Origin: Pseudomonadota bacterium
GTDB taxonomy: Bacteria; Pseudomonadota; Gammaproteobacteria; Steroidobacterales; Steroidobacteraceae
DNA: 35,416 nt
Reading direction: 5' to 3'
NCBI GenBank assembly: GCA_021847105.1
Contig: JAJZUT010000028.1
Span: forward strand, 1 to 35,416
Part shown: one piece after another, positions 9,099 to 17,073 of the stretch
Numbering within the stretch: position 1 is the first letter of the stretch
How the letters are laid out: each line of letters begins with the position of its first letter
Program-made: the position numbers and the translations under genes
The notes under the pieces: generated by a model
Told to the model about the DNA's origin: nothing
The model's input: only the letters and a program-made list of their open reading frames with translations
The model's database searches: none

Positions 9099-10826
9099 CT
9101 ACAGCGGCGAGAGGCGATCGACCATGCGGATCGCACGACTGGCCGGTCCGGAATTGGGCTTCTGCCCCGGCGGCAGCTGTCCGGCTTTGGCGATACGGAT
9201 GGTAATCAGTGCGTTGGGATACAGCACGATCTCGTTCTCTCCCCAGCCTCTCATGGTCGGTAAGAAGTGCTGCCGCCCGCTCTCGGCCCCCACATAGGGG
9301 ATGAAGTGAAAACCCATCTTGTACAGATTGCCGCTGTTCGGTCCGCGCTCCGCACCGGCAGGCAGCCCGAGAGACGCATCGCCGCTTTGCACGAGCGCAT
9401 CCTTGGCGTTGAGCAGATCCTCGGTCAGACTGCGATGCAGAATCTGACGCGAACCGGCTGCACCGCGGTTCTGGAACAGTAGTGCGATCTTGCCGAGGTC
9501 ATCGAGCGTGGGGTAATAGCCTGAGTGAAACCAGGCGACGCCGCGCCGACCCTCCGCCTCGCGGGTGCGCACGATGGGCGCGGCAAAGATGCCGATGGGT
9601 TTGAACACCTCGGAGCGCAACAGGTCCCAGGCGTCCGCCGTCGGTCCGCGCACCACCTTCAGGAACCGATCGATCGCAGCGCCAAGCAGATAGAAATCCT
9701 GGTCGCGGTAGCGCATGACTGTCCCGGGCTCCCAGGGATAGGGCCGCCCGGTGCGCACGATCTGCTCGAGCTTCGCCGCGTGCGAGGGTGCCGCGAGCCA
9801 GGCGTCGTAATCCCCCTCGAGGTACCCGTCATTCGGGTCGTTGGGATAGGTCTCCCAGCTGCCCGAGCCGCCGAAGCCGCTCGCCATGTTCGCTGCATCG
9901 AGGAAGCGGACGCGGCGATATTTGGCATCCAGTCCCTCGACGTAGTCCCCGATTTTCAGAGCGAGCACGTACGGACCATACACGTACGCGAGGCGCAGCA
10001 GCGCGAGCGGCGCCGCGACGGCCTTGAGAATCGAGCGCACCCCAAAGCGCATCTCGAGTGGATAGGGGAAGTTGCCATATGGCGTGCGCGCGTCCTGATA
10101 GTAGAGCACCCCATCGCGCACCAGTGCGCTTTGCACGCGCCACTGCTCGCGCACCGGTGCGCCGAACTCGTTGAACCGTCTGCGCTGAAACTCCCGGGCG
10201 AGATCACTCAACGGTCGGTGCGGCAGCCGCCGCGCCAACTCCGCCTGCGCCTGGCGGCGCAACGCGGCCGGATCCCCCGCGCGCGGCTCGCTCCAGCGAG
10301 CCTCGGCGCTGCCCCAGGCGACGAAATGCTGCTTCAGCAGATACGGCGCAGTCTGCTGCACGAACTGAAACTGCACCGTGCTCACCTGCCGCTCCTTGTA
10401 CCGGAACCGCACCAGGCCCTGATGCGCATGCGTATCCCGATGGCTGACCAGCGTCAGCGGAAATGCCGCCCACGACCACTCGTCCCCGGGTTCCCGCCAG
10501 ACCCGACCGAACTGCGCGATCGCACACCAGAAACTCGGCGTGCGCCCGGGGTTGGCTTCCTTGACCATCTGGCCGCGCTGTACGGGCACGAGCAGTCCAT
10601 CGAGCGTGATCAACTCCAGCGCCAGCCCCGGGAACAGTCCCGCATCCCCATAGCGCTCAAGCACCGCCAGATCGAGCTCGGGCTGCAGCCGCATCCGCGC
10701 CGGCGAGATGCGCAGCGTGCCGTAGAACTCGGCACCGGCTTCGGCCGCAGCGCCCGGATAAAACAACTCGTTCGGCAGCGGTTCATCGGACACGCTGGAG
10801 CTCATGATGGCAGTGCTTTCGCTCAT
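9099..10826 (-). CDS. Serine hydrolase of the class C beta-lactamase fold with N-terminal extension
   Basis: This is a 575-residue protein related to class C beta-lactamases, penicillin-binding proteins and esterases such as EstB. The nucleophile motif S-x-x-K is Ser265-Ile-Leu-Lys268 in FGVRSILKAV. The second motif aligns with MRYRDQDFYLLG, where Tyr-x-Asp stands in place of the usual Tyr-x-Asn. About 240 residues precede the catalytic domain, with no signal peptide, and appear beta-rich and aromatic. The substrate is unknown; the fold covers esterases, amidases and peptidases. The gene is immediately upstream of soxB (14-base gap), so an amine-linked ester or amide substrate is an inference from context. 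The start is uncertain: ATG at 10805 is also possible, and the frame stays open to 11030 but the extra residues look non-coding. Confidence 0.85.
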   Translation of the reverse strand: MSESTAIMSSSVSDEPLPNELFYPGAAAEAGAEFYGTLRISPARMRLQPELDLAVLERYGDAGLFPGLALELITLDGLLVPVQRGQMVKEANPGRTPSFWCAIAQFGRVWREPGDEWSWAAFPLTLVSHRDTHAHQGLVRFRYKERQVSTVQFQFVQQTAPYLLKQHFVAWGSAEARWSEPRAGDPAALRRQAQAELARRLPHRPLSDLAREFQRRRFNEFGAPVREQWRVQSALVRDGVLYYQDARTPYGNFPYPLEMRFGVRSILKAVAAPLALLRLAYVYGPYVLALKIGDYVEGLDAKYRRVRFLDAANMASGFGGSGSWETYPNDPNDGYLEGDYDAWLAAPSHAAKLEQIVRTGRPYPWEPGTVMRYRDQDFYLLGAAIDRFLKVVRGPTADAWDLLRSEVFKPIGIFAAPIVRTREAEGRRGVAWFHSGYYPTLDDLGKIALLFQNRGAAGSRQILHRSLTEDLLNAKDALVQSGDASLGLPAGAERGPNSGNLYKMGFHFIPYVGAESGRQHFLPTMRGWGENEIVLYPNALITIRIAKAGQLPPGQKPNSGPASRAIRMVDRLSPL

Positions 10827-11238
10827 TGTGGAATGGGCTCCGTGCACAATCCGGGCAGGAGACCCGCAGGCACCCCCGCCCGTTCTGCTCGCCGCTGCGG
10901 CCGGCGACTCGCACACGCAACCGTCTGGAATCGCAGTGGGGTCGCCCGGACGGGAATCGGACGCCAGGATCGGGGGGAAGCACGGCGACGGTTCTGCGCG
11001 CGCTCTCGTGCTCGATCGACATCGCGCCACCCTCTCCGCTCAGCAACGACACACCTGCCGCCTCTGCCTGACGCTTGCACGCCACGTGCGGGGCATTCTA
11101 CTGCGTGACCCCGTTGAATTTCCCGTGAACGCGGCACACAGGCGCCGGCACTGTGCCGGCGGCATCCGGCTCGAGGCGCCTCCGCGATGACACTGCACAC
11201 GGTGTGTATCCTTGCCACGAATAATCGGCTCGATCGGA
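10827..11238. other. 412-base intergenic region, serine hydrolase to FAD beta subunit
   Basis: No convincing gene was found. The stretch holds a 19-base palindrome (11143-11161) and, on the minus strand, a TAGAAT hexamer (11100-11095) that could be a -10 box for the serine hydrolase-sox transcript, though it lacks a good -35. A minus-strand small frame beginning at 11022 has a strong GGAGAGGG site but unlikely protein content. The gap is long enough to separate two transcription units. Confidence 0.5.
11143..11161. repeat. 19-base palindrome, possible terminator stem or operator
   Basis: The sequence CGCCGGCAC-T-GTGCCGGCG is a perfect inverted repeat of nine-base arms around one T. It lies just downstream of the FAD beta-subunit gene and before the possible promoter of the next unit. 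As RNA it would form a 7-pair stem with a 5-base loop, but no T-run follows. Confidence 0.5.
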
Positions 11239-12393
11239 TCACGCGCCCGCAGGCAGCCACCCTTGCATGACCCGCCAGTCGGCCTCCAGGTGCGCAAACC
11301 GGTCCAGTTTTACCGTGGACAGATCGGCAAAGCGACAGGTTCCCTCGATCACCAGGTCCCGAATCGCCCGGCCCGATGCGGGCGACAAGCCGAACCCCAC
11401 ACTCGAGAGCGTGGCGATCGTCACGTTCTGCGGGCTCGAGAGACGCTCGAGGATGGGGCGCCCGTCCGGGGTGTTCTCGATGAATCCTGCCCAGCTGCGG
11501 ATCACGCGCGCATGCGCCACCTTCGGAAACAGCTGGCACAGCCGCCGCGCAATGCTGCTCTGCAGCACGGTCGAATGGGCCCGAGTCTGTTGACAGTCCT
11601 CGTACTCGACCCATTCGTGCGGTCCGCCGCCGTAGGCGAGATTACCGCGCAGTGTCTGACGGCCATACAGTCCGTTGCCATCGACCCCACCGATGCGCAT
11701 CGGCGCAAGTGGCTCGGTGACGATCATCTCAGCGCGCGCGCTGGCGAGTGGCACGCTCACGCCGAGCCGCGCGGCGAGTGGCGCAGTCGCCGCTCCTGCG
11801 GCAATGACCAACTGATCACACGCGAACTCGCCGCGGGTCGTGCTGACTTGAGTTGCCTTTCCTGCGCGGGTTTTGATGTCCGTGACCGCCGTGTGCTGCA
11901 GCAGCCGGCCCCCATGATCCTGCAGCGCCCAGGCGTAGGCCTGAACGGTCCGGTGCGGATTGGCGTGCCCGCCAAAATGATAAAAATACCCGCCGTAGGG
12001 CGCATCCGGCGCGTACGGCACGAGTTCACGGACCTGCTTGGCGTCGAGCACCTCGGAGTGAAAACCTTGATGCGCACCGTTCTCGAGCGCGCGCCGGTAG
12101 AGCTGGAACTGCCGCGCATCGAGTGCGATGCGAATCCGATTGGGCTGAAACTCGGTCGGGTAGCCGAGCAGTTCATCGAGCTGCGGCCAGAGCCGCTGCT
12201 CCTCGAGAAACAGCGGGCTGTGGTGATGTGAGCAGCCGCCGCCATTGCGGCCGGAGGCGCCCCAGCCAATCACCCCCGCCTCCAGCACCAGCACGTCGAT
12301 CCCCTCGCGCGCGAGCCACCAACCGGCGCTGAGTCCGGTCACGCCGCCGCCGATCACAATGACCGCCGCGCCCGCGGTTGCGCCCCGATTCAT
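11239..12393 (-). CDS. FAD-dependent amine/amino-acid dehydrogenase, beta subunit (DAO fold)
   Basis: This 384-residue flavoprotein belongs to the D-amino acid oxidase superfamily, close in pattern to HcnC, OoxB and the catalytic subunit of hydroxyproline dehydrogenase. The FAD-binding loop VIVIGGGVTGLSAGWWLARE is at residues 11-30, followed by GWGASGRNGGG. The C-terminal GFIENTPDGRPILE and VGFGLSPASGRAI match the second flavin-contact region. Three consecutive histidines follow the GRNGGG motif, which is unusual. The ATG overlaps the alpha-subunit stop as ATGA, so the two are made together. Family members oxidise secondary amines or alpha-imino and amino acids; the actual substrate cannot be read from sequence. 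The GbdR-like regulator upstream makes a methylated glycine or related compound plausible. Confidence 0.88.
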   Translation of the reverse strand: MNRGATAGAAVIVIGGGVTGLSAGWWLAREGIDVLVLEAGVIGWGASGRNGGGCSHHHSPLFLEEQRLWPQLDELLGYPTEFQPNRIRIALDARQFQLYRRALENGAHQGFHSEVLDAKQVRELVPYAPDAPYGGYFYHFGGHANPHRTVQAYAWALQDHGGRLLQHTAVTDIKTRAGKATQVSTTRGEFACDQLVIAAGAATAPLAARLGVSVPLASARAEMIVTEPLAPMRIGGVDGNGLYGRQTLRGNLAYGGGPHEWVEYEDCQQTRAHSTVLQSSIARRLCQLFPKVAHARVIRSWAGFIENTPDGRPILERLSSPQNVTIATLSSVGFGLSPASGRAIRDLVIEGTCRFADLSTVKLDRFAHLEADWRVMQGWLPAGA

Positions 12394-14036
12394 TCGCTGG
12401 CCACCGATTCATTCGAGCCGCGCGCCGCTGCCGTGTACTGCGGCGGAGCACGCCAGAATGGCACCCATTGTGAGGCCATGCCGAACCAGCTGTCCCAGTG
12501 CGCGGCCATCGCCGGCACTTCCGGCAGACTGGCGAGCAGATCCAAGCGCAGGGGTCGCACCGGTACCCGGTACGTGGCGAGGGGTAGCGCATCGAGTGCG
12601 CAGCCCGCCCCCAATGCCAGCAGCGCCGTGATCTGCTCGCGACAGCGGCGGCCCTGGCAAGCACCCATGCCTGCGCGCGTGAGGCGCTTGACCACATCGG
12701 GATGGGTGCCGAGAGGATCGCTCACCGCCGAGCCGTGCGGACCGAAGTCTTTGCCCCAACCCAGATAGCGCGGCGGGCGCAGCGCAAGAATCTCCGCCGC
12801 GCTCACCTCTTCGCACTGACAGATCATCTGATCCGCCGGCGCCTGCAGCACCGTGGCGCGAACCCATGCGAGCCGCTCGTTCGCGATATCCCGGGCTGGC
12901 ACATCCGGGATGACCGGGGAGTCCGCTGGGGCGTCGGCCAGCGGCGCGCCGAGCGCCCGCACGGCCGCGCGGGCCGCAATGACGCCTTCGCGGGCGGCAA
13001 TGGCCGACCCCTGGCTCTTCGTTGACCAGATGCCGGCGCAATCCCCGACAGCGTAAATGAACGGTATCGAAGTACGCTGCGCCGCATCGAGCACCGGGGC
13101 ATGGCCGCCGCGCGCCGCATCGAAGCGAATGTCGCAGCCACTTGACTCGAGCAGCTCGATGGCGGGAATGACTCCGACGCCCAGCAGCAACGCATCGCAT
13201 TCGATGGTTGTCAGTTCGTCCGCGTCGTGATGCCCGTCTGCCTCGATGCGCGCCAGCCGCACGGCCGCCACGCCATCGGCATCCCCGAGAGCCTGCTGAA
13301 CGACATGTGAGGTGAACAGCCGCGCGCCCTGCGAACGCAGCCGCTCAAGGAGGTGCGTCGCGCCGACCGCGGTGCTCGCCTGTTCGACGATGGCGGCGAT
13401 CCGTACCCCGGCATCCTGCAGGGCGTTGCCGATCAGCAGCGCCTCATCGCCGCTACCGAGCAGCACCGCGGTGCGCGCCTGCAGGCCCTCGTACGTGCAC
13501 GCAAGCTGATAGGCCGCACTGGCGCCCATGACGCCGGGCAACTGCCAGCCTGTAAAGGCAAGACCCATGTCGCGACGGCCCGCCGCGACGATGACTTGCT
13601 TGAAGCGCAGCAGATACGCCTGCTCCTCATCGGCCAGACCGGCCACGTGACCGCTGATCCACTGGGTCGTGGGGCGGTGCGGAAACAAGCCCCACACCGC
13701 AGTGCCAAGCCGCACGTCAATGCCGGCATCACTGGCTTCGGCCAGCTGCGGATGGCTTTGCAGAACCGACTCGAGCACCGCATTGCGGTTGCCGAGCGTA
13801 GCGGCCATGCGCCCGCCGAAATGCAGCGGCACCTCCTCGCCCATGGTGCGCAGCGGTACCGGGTGCTCATCGACCAGAGTCACCTGCACCCCGTGCTCGG
13901 CCGCCGCCAGCGCAGCGGCCATGCCGGCCGGCCCTGCGCCGATCACCAGCAGGTCGGTCTGCGCGTGAACGGGCGGCGCCTTGCCCGTCACCGAGGCCGG
14001 ATCCGGCTCGTAGCCCGTCTCCTCCGAAAGACTCAT
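12390..14036 (-). CDS. FAD/NAD(P)-binding oxidoreductase with [2Fe-2S] domain, alpha subunit
   Basis: This 548-residue protein resembles HcnB, OoxA and the alpha subunit of D-hydroxyproline dehydrogenase. It starts with the dinucleotide-binding loop LLVIGAGPAGMAAALAAAEH near residue 30. A second nucleotide-binding segment lies around VLLGSGDEALLIGNALQDAG, and IYAVGDCAGI is the flavin motif. The C-terminal part has CQCEEVSAAEI followed by GMGACQGRRC, the C-x-C and C-x4-C ligands of a BFD-type [2Fe-2S] cluster. In the known complexes a separate ~100-residue [2Fe-2S] gamma subunit is often present, but none is encoded here. The ATG at 14036 has a GCGGGG site 7 bases upstream. It overlaps the beta subunit and lies 130 bases downstream of the regulator gene. 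Confidence 0.88.
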   Translation of the reverse strand: MSLSEETGYEPDPASVTGKAPPVHAQTDLLVIGAGPAGMAAALAAAEHGVQVTLVDEHPVPLRTMGEEVPLHFGGRMAATLGNRNAVLESVLQSHPQLAEASDAGIDVRLGTAVWGLFPHRPTTQWISGHVAGLADEEQAYLLRFKQVIVAAGRRDMGLAFTGWQLPGVMGASAAYQLACTYEGLQARTAVLLGSGDEALLIGNALQDAGVRIAAIVEQASTAVGATHLLERLRSQGARLFTSHVVQQALGDADGVAAVRLARIEADGHHDADELTTIECDALLLGVGVIPAIELLESSGCDIRFDAARGGHAPVLDAAQRTSIPFIYAVGDCAGIWSTKSQGSAIAAREGVIAARAAVRALGAPLADAPADSPVIPDVPARDIANERLAWVRATVLQAPADQMICQCEEVSAAEILALRPPRYLGWGKDFGPHGSAVSDPLGTHPDVVKRLTRAGMGACQGRRCREQITALLALGAGCALDALPLATYRVPVRPLRLDLLASLPEVPAMAAHWDSWFGMASQWVPFWRAPPQYTAAARGSNESVASE

Positions 14037-14104
14037 GCAGCCCCGCTTGAGGTCCGCTCATTGGCTGTGGATTTGATGAGTATTCCGCAACCACCATCGT
14101 CCAC

Positions 14105-14118
14105 ATGCGAAAATGCGA
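14105..14118. promoter_or_regulatory. Direct repeat ATGCGA-AA-ATGCGA upstream of alpha subunit
   Basis: Two identical hexamers at an 8-base period lie about 70 bases before the alpha-subunit start, in the gap after the AraC-type regulator gene. Regulators of that family bind direct repeats, so this may be one half of a binding site. The evidence is position only. Confidence 0.25.
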
Positions 14119-14166
14119 CCACTTTTCCCGAGCAACCGACCTGGCGAGGCGGCGCTGTGCAGCGCG

Positions 14167-15132
14167 TCAGGTTCGATCGATCGCATTGCCCGAGGCGCGC
14201 GTGCGTTCCTGGCGGGGCGCCACACCGAACACGCGCTTGTAGGTATGGGAAAAATGCGAGGCGGACTTGAAGCCGGTTTCCATGGCGACCTCGAATATCG
14301 AGGCGCTCGTGGTGGCGAGCAGCACCCGGCTGCGGTCGAGTCTCAATTTGACATAGAACGTGCGCGGCGAGGCATTGAGCTCCAGCCGGAACAGCCGCTC
14401 CATGTGCCGCAGCGAAACCCCGTTACGCGCGGCGATCTCCGCCAGGCGCGGCGCACCGGCCAGCACTGCCGCTTCCATCTGCGCGATGATGCGCAGCAGC
14501 CGCGCGCTCACCGTTGGATAGCGCGCACGCAGTCCCATCCGCTGCGGATCACCCTGGGCGCGGATCCGTGGGTGAATGAACTGCTCGGCAACCGATGCAG
14601 CAAGATCCGCGCTGGTGTCCTGGCGAATGAAATCGAGCACCATGTCCATCGCTGCCGTGCCGCCAGAGCAGGTACAGATCTGCCCGTCGATCACGAACAG
14701 CTCCTCGACCAGCGCGATTGCCGGATAGCGCTGGCGGAAGCGTTCGGCATACTCCCAGTGCACCGTGCAGCGCTTGCGCTCAAGCAGACCCGCCTCGGCG
14801 AGCAGGAATGGCGCGGTACTGATCCCGCCCAGCCGTGCCCCGCGGGCCGCCAACAAACGCAGCTGGTTGTGCAGCACCCGATCCGCGTGGCACTGCAGCG
14901 GCTCAAGTCCCATGCACGCCAGTACGACATCGGCGCTGCGCAGCTTGGCAAGCGGCAAATCGGCCGCCACCACGATGCCGTTGCTGGCGGCGACGGCTGC
15001 GCCATCGCGCGAGAGCAGCTCCCATTGGAACAGGGACCGGCCTGCCAAGCGATTGGCCGCACGCAGCGGCTCAATCGCCGCGGCGAATGACATCATCGAG
15101 AACTGCGGAATCAGCAGAAATGCGAAACGCAT
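14167..15132 (-). CDS. GlxA-family AraC-type regulator, GbdR-like
   Basis: This 321-residue transcription regulator has an N-terminal DJ-1/PfpI-like ligand domain (residues 1 to ~165) and a C-terminal AraC helix-turn-helix pair (from ~215, with LAEIAARNGVSLRHMERLF and then IFEVAMETGFKSASHFSHTY). The N-terminus FLLIPQFSMMSFAAAIEPLR-AN is the pattern of GbdR and its relatives, which sense glycine betaine or dimethylglycine and activate demethylation genes, including sarcosine oxidase, in Pseudomonas. At the position of the family's usual Cys-Thr-Gly, this protein has GISTAPFLLAEAGLL, so no catalytic cysteine is expected. The gene heads the minus-strand dehydrogenase-sox block and is divergent from MttB copy 1. 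It is likely to regulate both sides, which is an inference from family and position. Confidence 0.88.
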   Translation of the reverse strand: MRFAFLLIPQFSMMSFAAAIEPLRAANRLAGRSLFQWELLSRDGAAVAASNGIVVAADLPLAKLRSADVVLACMGLEPLQCHADRVLHNQLRLLAARGARLGGISTAPFLLAEAGLLERKRCTVHWEYAERFRQRYPAIALVEELFVIDGQICTCSGGTAAMDMVLDFIRQDTSADLAASVAEQFIHPRIRAQGDPQRMGLRARYPTVSARLLRIIAQMEAAVLAGAPRLAEIAARNGVSLRHMERLFRLELNASPRTFYVKLRLDRSRVLLATTSASIFEVAMETGFKSASHFSHTYKRVFGVAPRQERTRASGNAIDRT

Positions 15133-15237
15133 GACGGTGGCTCAACGGGCAAGCGAATCAGCCACCGGGCCCGAGGCGGCGCACCACCCCGCCGGCCGCG
15201 GGGCCAGTTCCGTCGGCTAGACGCACGCTCCGGTCGG

Positions 15238-15249
15238 GTTTGCGCAAAC
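15238..15249. promoter_or_regulatory. 12-base perfect palindrome in divergent regulator/mttB promoter region
   Basis: GTTTGCGCAAAC is a perfect inverted repeat in the 224-base gap between the GbdR-like gene and MttB copy 1. It lies just downstream of the predicted transcription start of the regulator gene, a position suited to an operator. The cognate protein is unknown. Confidence 0.35.
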
Positions 15250-15269
15250 GCACCATGATGGCATGGCGG

Positions 15270-15299
15270 ATTCTACCTGCACACAGAGCAGGCAACCAA
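15270..15299 (-). promoter_or_regulatory. Candidate sigma-70 promoter of the GbdR-like gene
   Basis: Read on the minus strand, TTGGTT (15299-15294), an 18-base spacer and TAGAAT (15275-15270) fit a sigma-70 promoter. The -10 is strong and the -35 moderate. Transcription would begin near 15263 and leave a leader of about 130 bases. Confidence 0.4.
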
Positions 15300-15356
15300 C
15301 TTGCAAAGGGGTACGCAGGTGATTCAGCATCGTCTCGCGATCGGCGCCACGATCCG

Positions 15357-16916
15357 ATGAGTCCCGAATCCGGCAACCCGAGCGAAACGTCGTCGCGGCG
15401 CGGCGCACTGCGCGGTCGGCGCAGCGCCCCGGTGCGCCTGCCCCAGAGTCCCTGGCAGACCGTCACGAACCCCTATGCGCCGCTCGAATTGCTCAGGCCC
15501 GAGCAACTCGACGCCATCCACCGCACATCGCTGCGCATCCTGGAGGAGCTCGGCGTCGAGTTGCGCTCAGCGCATGCCCGCCAGATCATGCGGGCCGCGG
15601 GCGCGCAGGTCGATGAGGCGAGCGAAATCGTCCGCGTCGACCGCGGCTTGGTGCAGCAGGCACTTACCAAGACGCCGCGCAGCTTCAGCCTCACCCCGCG
15701 CAATCCCGAGCACCGGCTCGAGTTTGGAGGCCGTCACATCAATTTCGGACTCGTGGCCGGTCCGCCCAACGTTCATGACTGCGAGCGCGGGCGGCGCGCC
15801 GGCAACCTCAATGACTACTGTGATTTCATCCGACTCGCACAGTACTTCAACGCCATCCACCTGATCGGCAATCAGGTCTGCGCCCCGATCGAGCTGCCAG
15901 CCAACTCGCGCCATCTCGACACGTACCGCGCGAACCTGCTCTACTCGGATCTTGCCTATCACTGCACGGCGATCGGAGCCGGCCGGGCGCTCGATGGCAT
16001 TCGGATGATGGCCATCGCCCGCGGTCACACTCTCGAGCAGATGGCCGCATCTCCCGGTGTCATCACCATCATTTCGGTCAACAGCCCGCGCCGCTTCGAT
16101 GATGCGATGGCTGACGGCCTGATCGCCATGGCCGAGCACGGCCAACCGGTCGTGATCACACCGTTCACGCTGATGGGCGCGATGGCGCCGGTGTCGCTCG
16201 CCGCAGCCCTGGCGCAGCAGAACGCCGAGGTGCTGTTCGGAGTCGTGCTCGCCCAGGCGGTGCGTACGGGCACGCCGGTCATGTACGGCGCCTTCACCTC
16301 CAATGTCGATCTGCGCTCGGGAGCCCCTGCGTTCGGTACACCCGAGCACACCAAAGCCAACATCGCCAGCGGTCAGCTTGCGCGGCGCTACGGACTGCCT
16401 TACCGGACCTCCAACGCGAGCGCATCAAACGCCGCCGATGCCCAAGGCGTATACGAGACAGAAATGTCGCTCTGGGGCGCGATTCTCGGCCACTCGAATC
16501 TCATCTATCACGCCGCGGGCTGGCAGGAAGGCGGCATGACCGCCTCCTACGAAAAGCTCGTGCTCGACGTGGAGATGCTGCAACTCATCAGCGAATTCCT
16601 GCGGCCAATCCCCGTGGATGAAGAGGAGCTCGCCTTCGAGGCGATCCGCGGCGTGCCCCCGGGGGGGCACTTCTTCGGCACACCGCACACGCTCGCTCGC
16701 TATCAGCACGCGTTCTACCAGCCGCTCGTGACGAAGTGGCAGAACTATGAAAGTTGGCTCGCGAGCGGCGCCGAGGATGCTCTCACCCGCGCAACCGCGA
16801 TCTGGAAGCGCGCGCTCAGCGAATACGAGCAACCGCCGATGGATCCCGCAGTACGCGAAGCACTTGATGATTACGTAGCGCGGCGCCGCGAGGAAATCGC
16901 TGACGGGGAGCCCTGA
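15357..16916 (+). CDS. MttB-family corrinoid methyltransferase, copy 1 (no pyrrolysine)
   Basis: This is a member of the trimethylamine:corrinoid methyltransferase (MttB) superfamily, TIM-barrel enzymes that move a methyl group from a quaternary or tertiary amine to a corrinoid protein. The chosen ATG gives 519 residues, matching copies 2 and 3. It follows an Arg/Ser-rich N-terminus common in proteobacterial members. Family motifs include HRTSLRILEELGVELRS, LMGAMAPVSLAAALAQQNAE, FGTPEHTKANIASGQLARRY, HAAGWQEGGMTASYEKLVLD and GGHFFGTPHTL. The frame has no in-frame TAG, so it is the pyrrolysine-free type; known members of that type use glycine betaine, proline betaine or carnitine. The frame remains open to an ATG at 15240, but no good ribosome site marks either start. 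The MHS permease follows 157 bases downstream. Confidence 0.9.
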   Translation: MSPESGNPSETSSRRGALRGRRSAPVRLPQSPWQTVTNPYAPLELLRPEQLDAIHRTSLRILEELGVELRSAHARQIMRAAGAQVDEASEIVRVDRGLVQQALTKTPRSFSLTPRNPEHRLEFGGRHINFGLVAGPPNVHDCERGRRAGNLNDYCDFIRLAQYFNAIHLIGNQVCAPIELPANSRHLDTYRANLLYSDLAYHCTAIGAGRALDGIRMMAIARGHTLEQMAASPGVITIISVNSPRRFDDAMADGLIAMAEHGQPVVITPFTLMGAMAPVSLAAALAQQNAEVLFGVVLAQAVRTGTPVMYGAFTSNVDLRSGAPAFGTPEHTKANIASGQLARRYGLPYRTSNASASNAADAQGVYETEMSLWGAILGHSNLIYHAAGWQEGGMTASYEKLVLDVEMLQLISEFLRPIPVDEEELAFEAIRGVPPGGHFFGTPHTLARYQHAFYQPLVTKWQNYESWLASGAEDALTRATAIWKRALSEYEQPPMDPAVREALDDYVARRREEIADGEP

Positions 16917-16985
16917 ACTGCGGCCGGACTGAGCCGCCACCAAGCGCACCGCGGCTCTCTGCAAAGATGCCGTGAGCACGCGTTA

Positions 16986-17021
16986 GCTCGGTCGATGTGC
17001 CGGAAATCCGGCTTGCCGAGC
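16986..17021. terminator. Nested hairpin after MttB copy 1
   Basis: An outer stem GCTCGG/CCGAGC encloses an inner stem GCCGG-AAAT-CCGGC. It lies between MttB copy 1 and the MHS permease. There is no T-run, so it may be an attenuating or RNA-stabilising structure rather than a terminator. Confidence 0.25.
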
Positions 17022-17073
17022 GCGTAACAATGCTGCACCATGGGACGGTTGGGCACGTTCTGCGGGGAGATCA

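Noticed and set aside
10783..11022. Small minus-strand frame (79 codons) with a strong GGAGAGGG ribosome site
   Set aside because: The ribosome site is good, but the product is Cys/Arg-rich with no motif and its end overlaps the serine hydrolase start in another frame. It was kept only as a remark.
9525..11108. 527-codon plus-strand open frame opposite the serine hydrolase
   Set aside because: It is a shadow of the conserved hydrolase gene and runs on through the intergenic gap with no support.
16656..16667. C5G7 homopolymer in MttB copy 1, a possible slippage site
   Set aside because: The frame is intact on both sides and family motifs continue without a break, so it is only a mutable tract.
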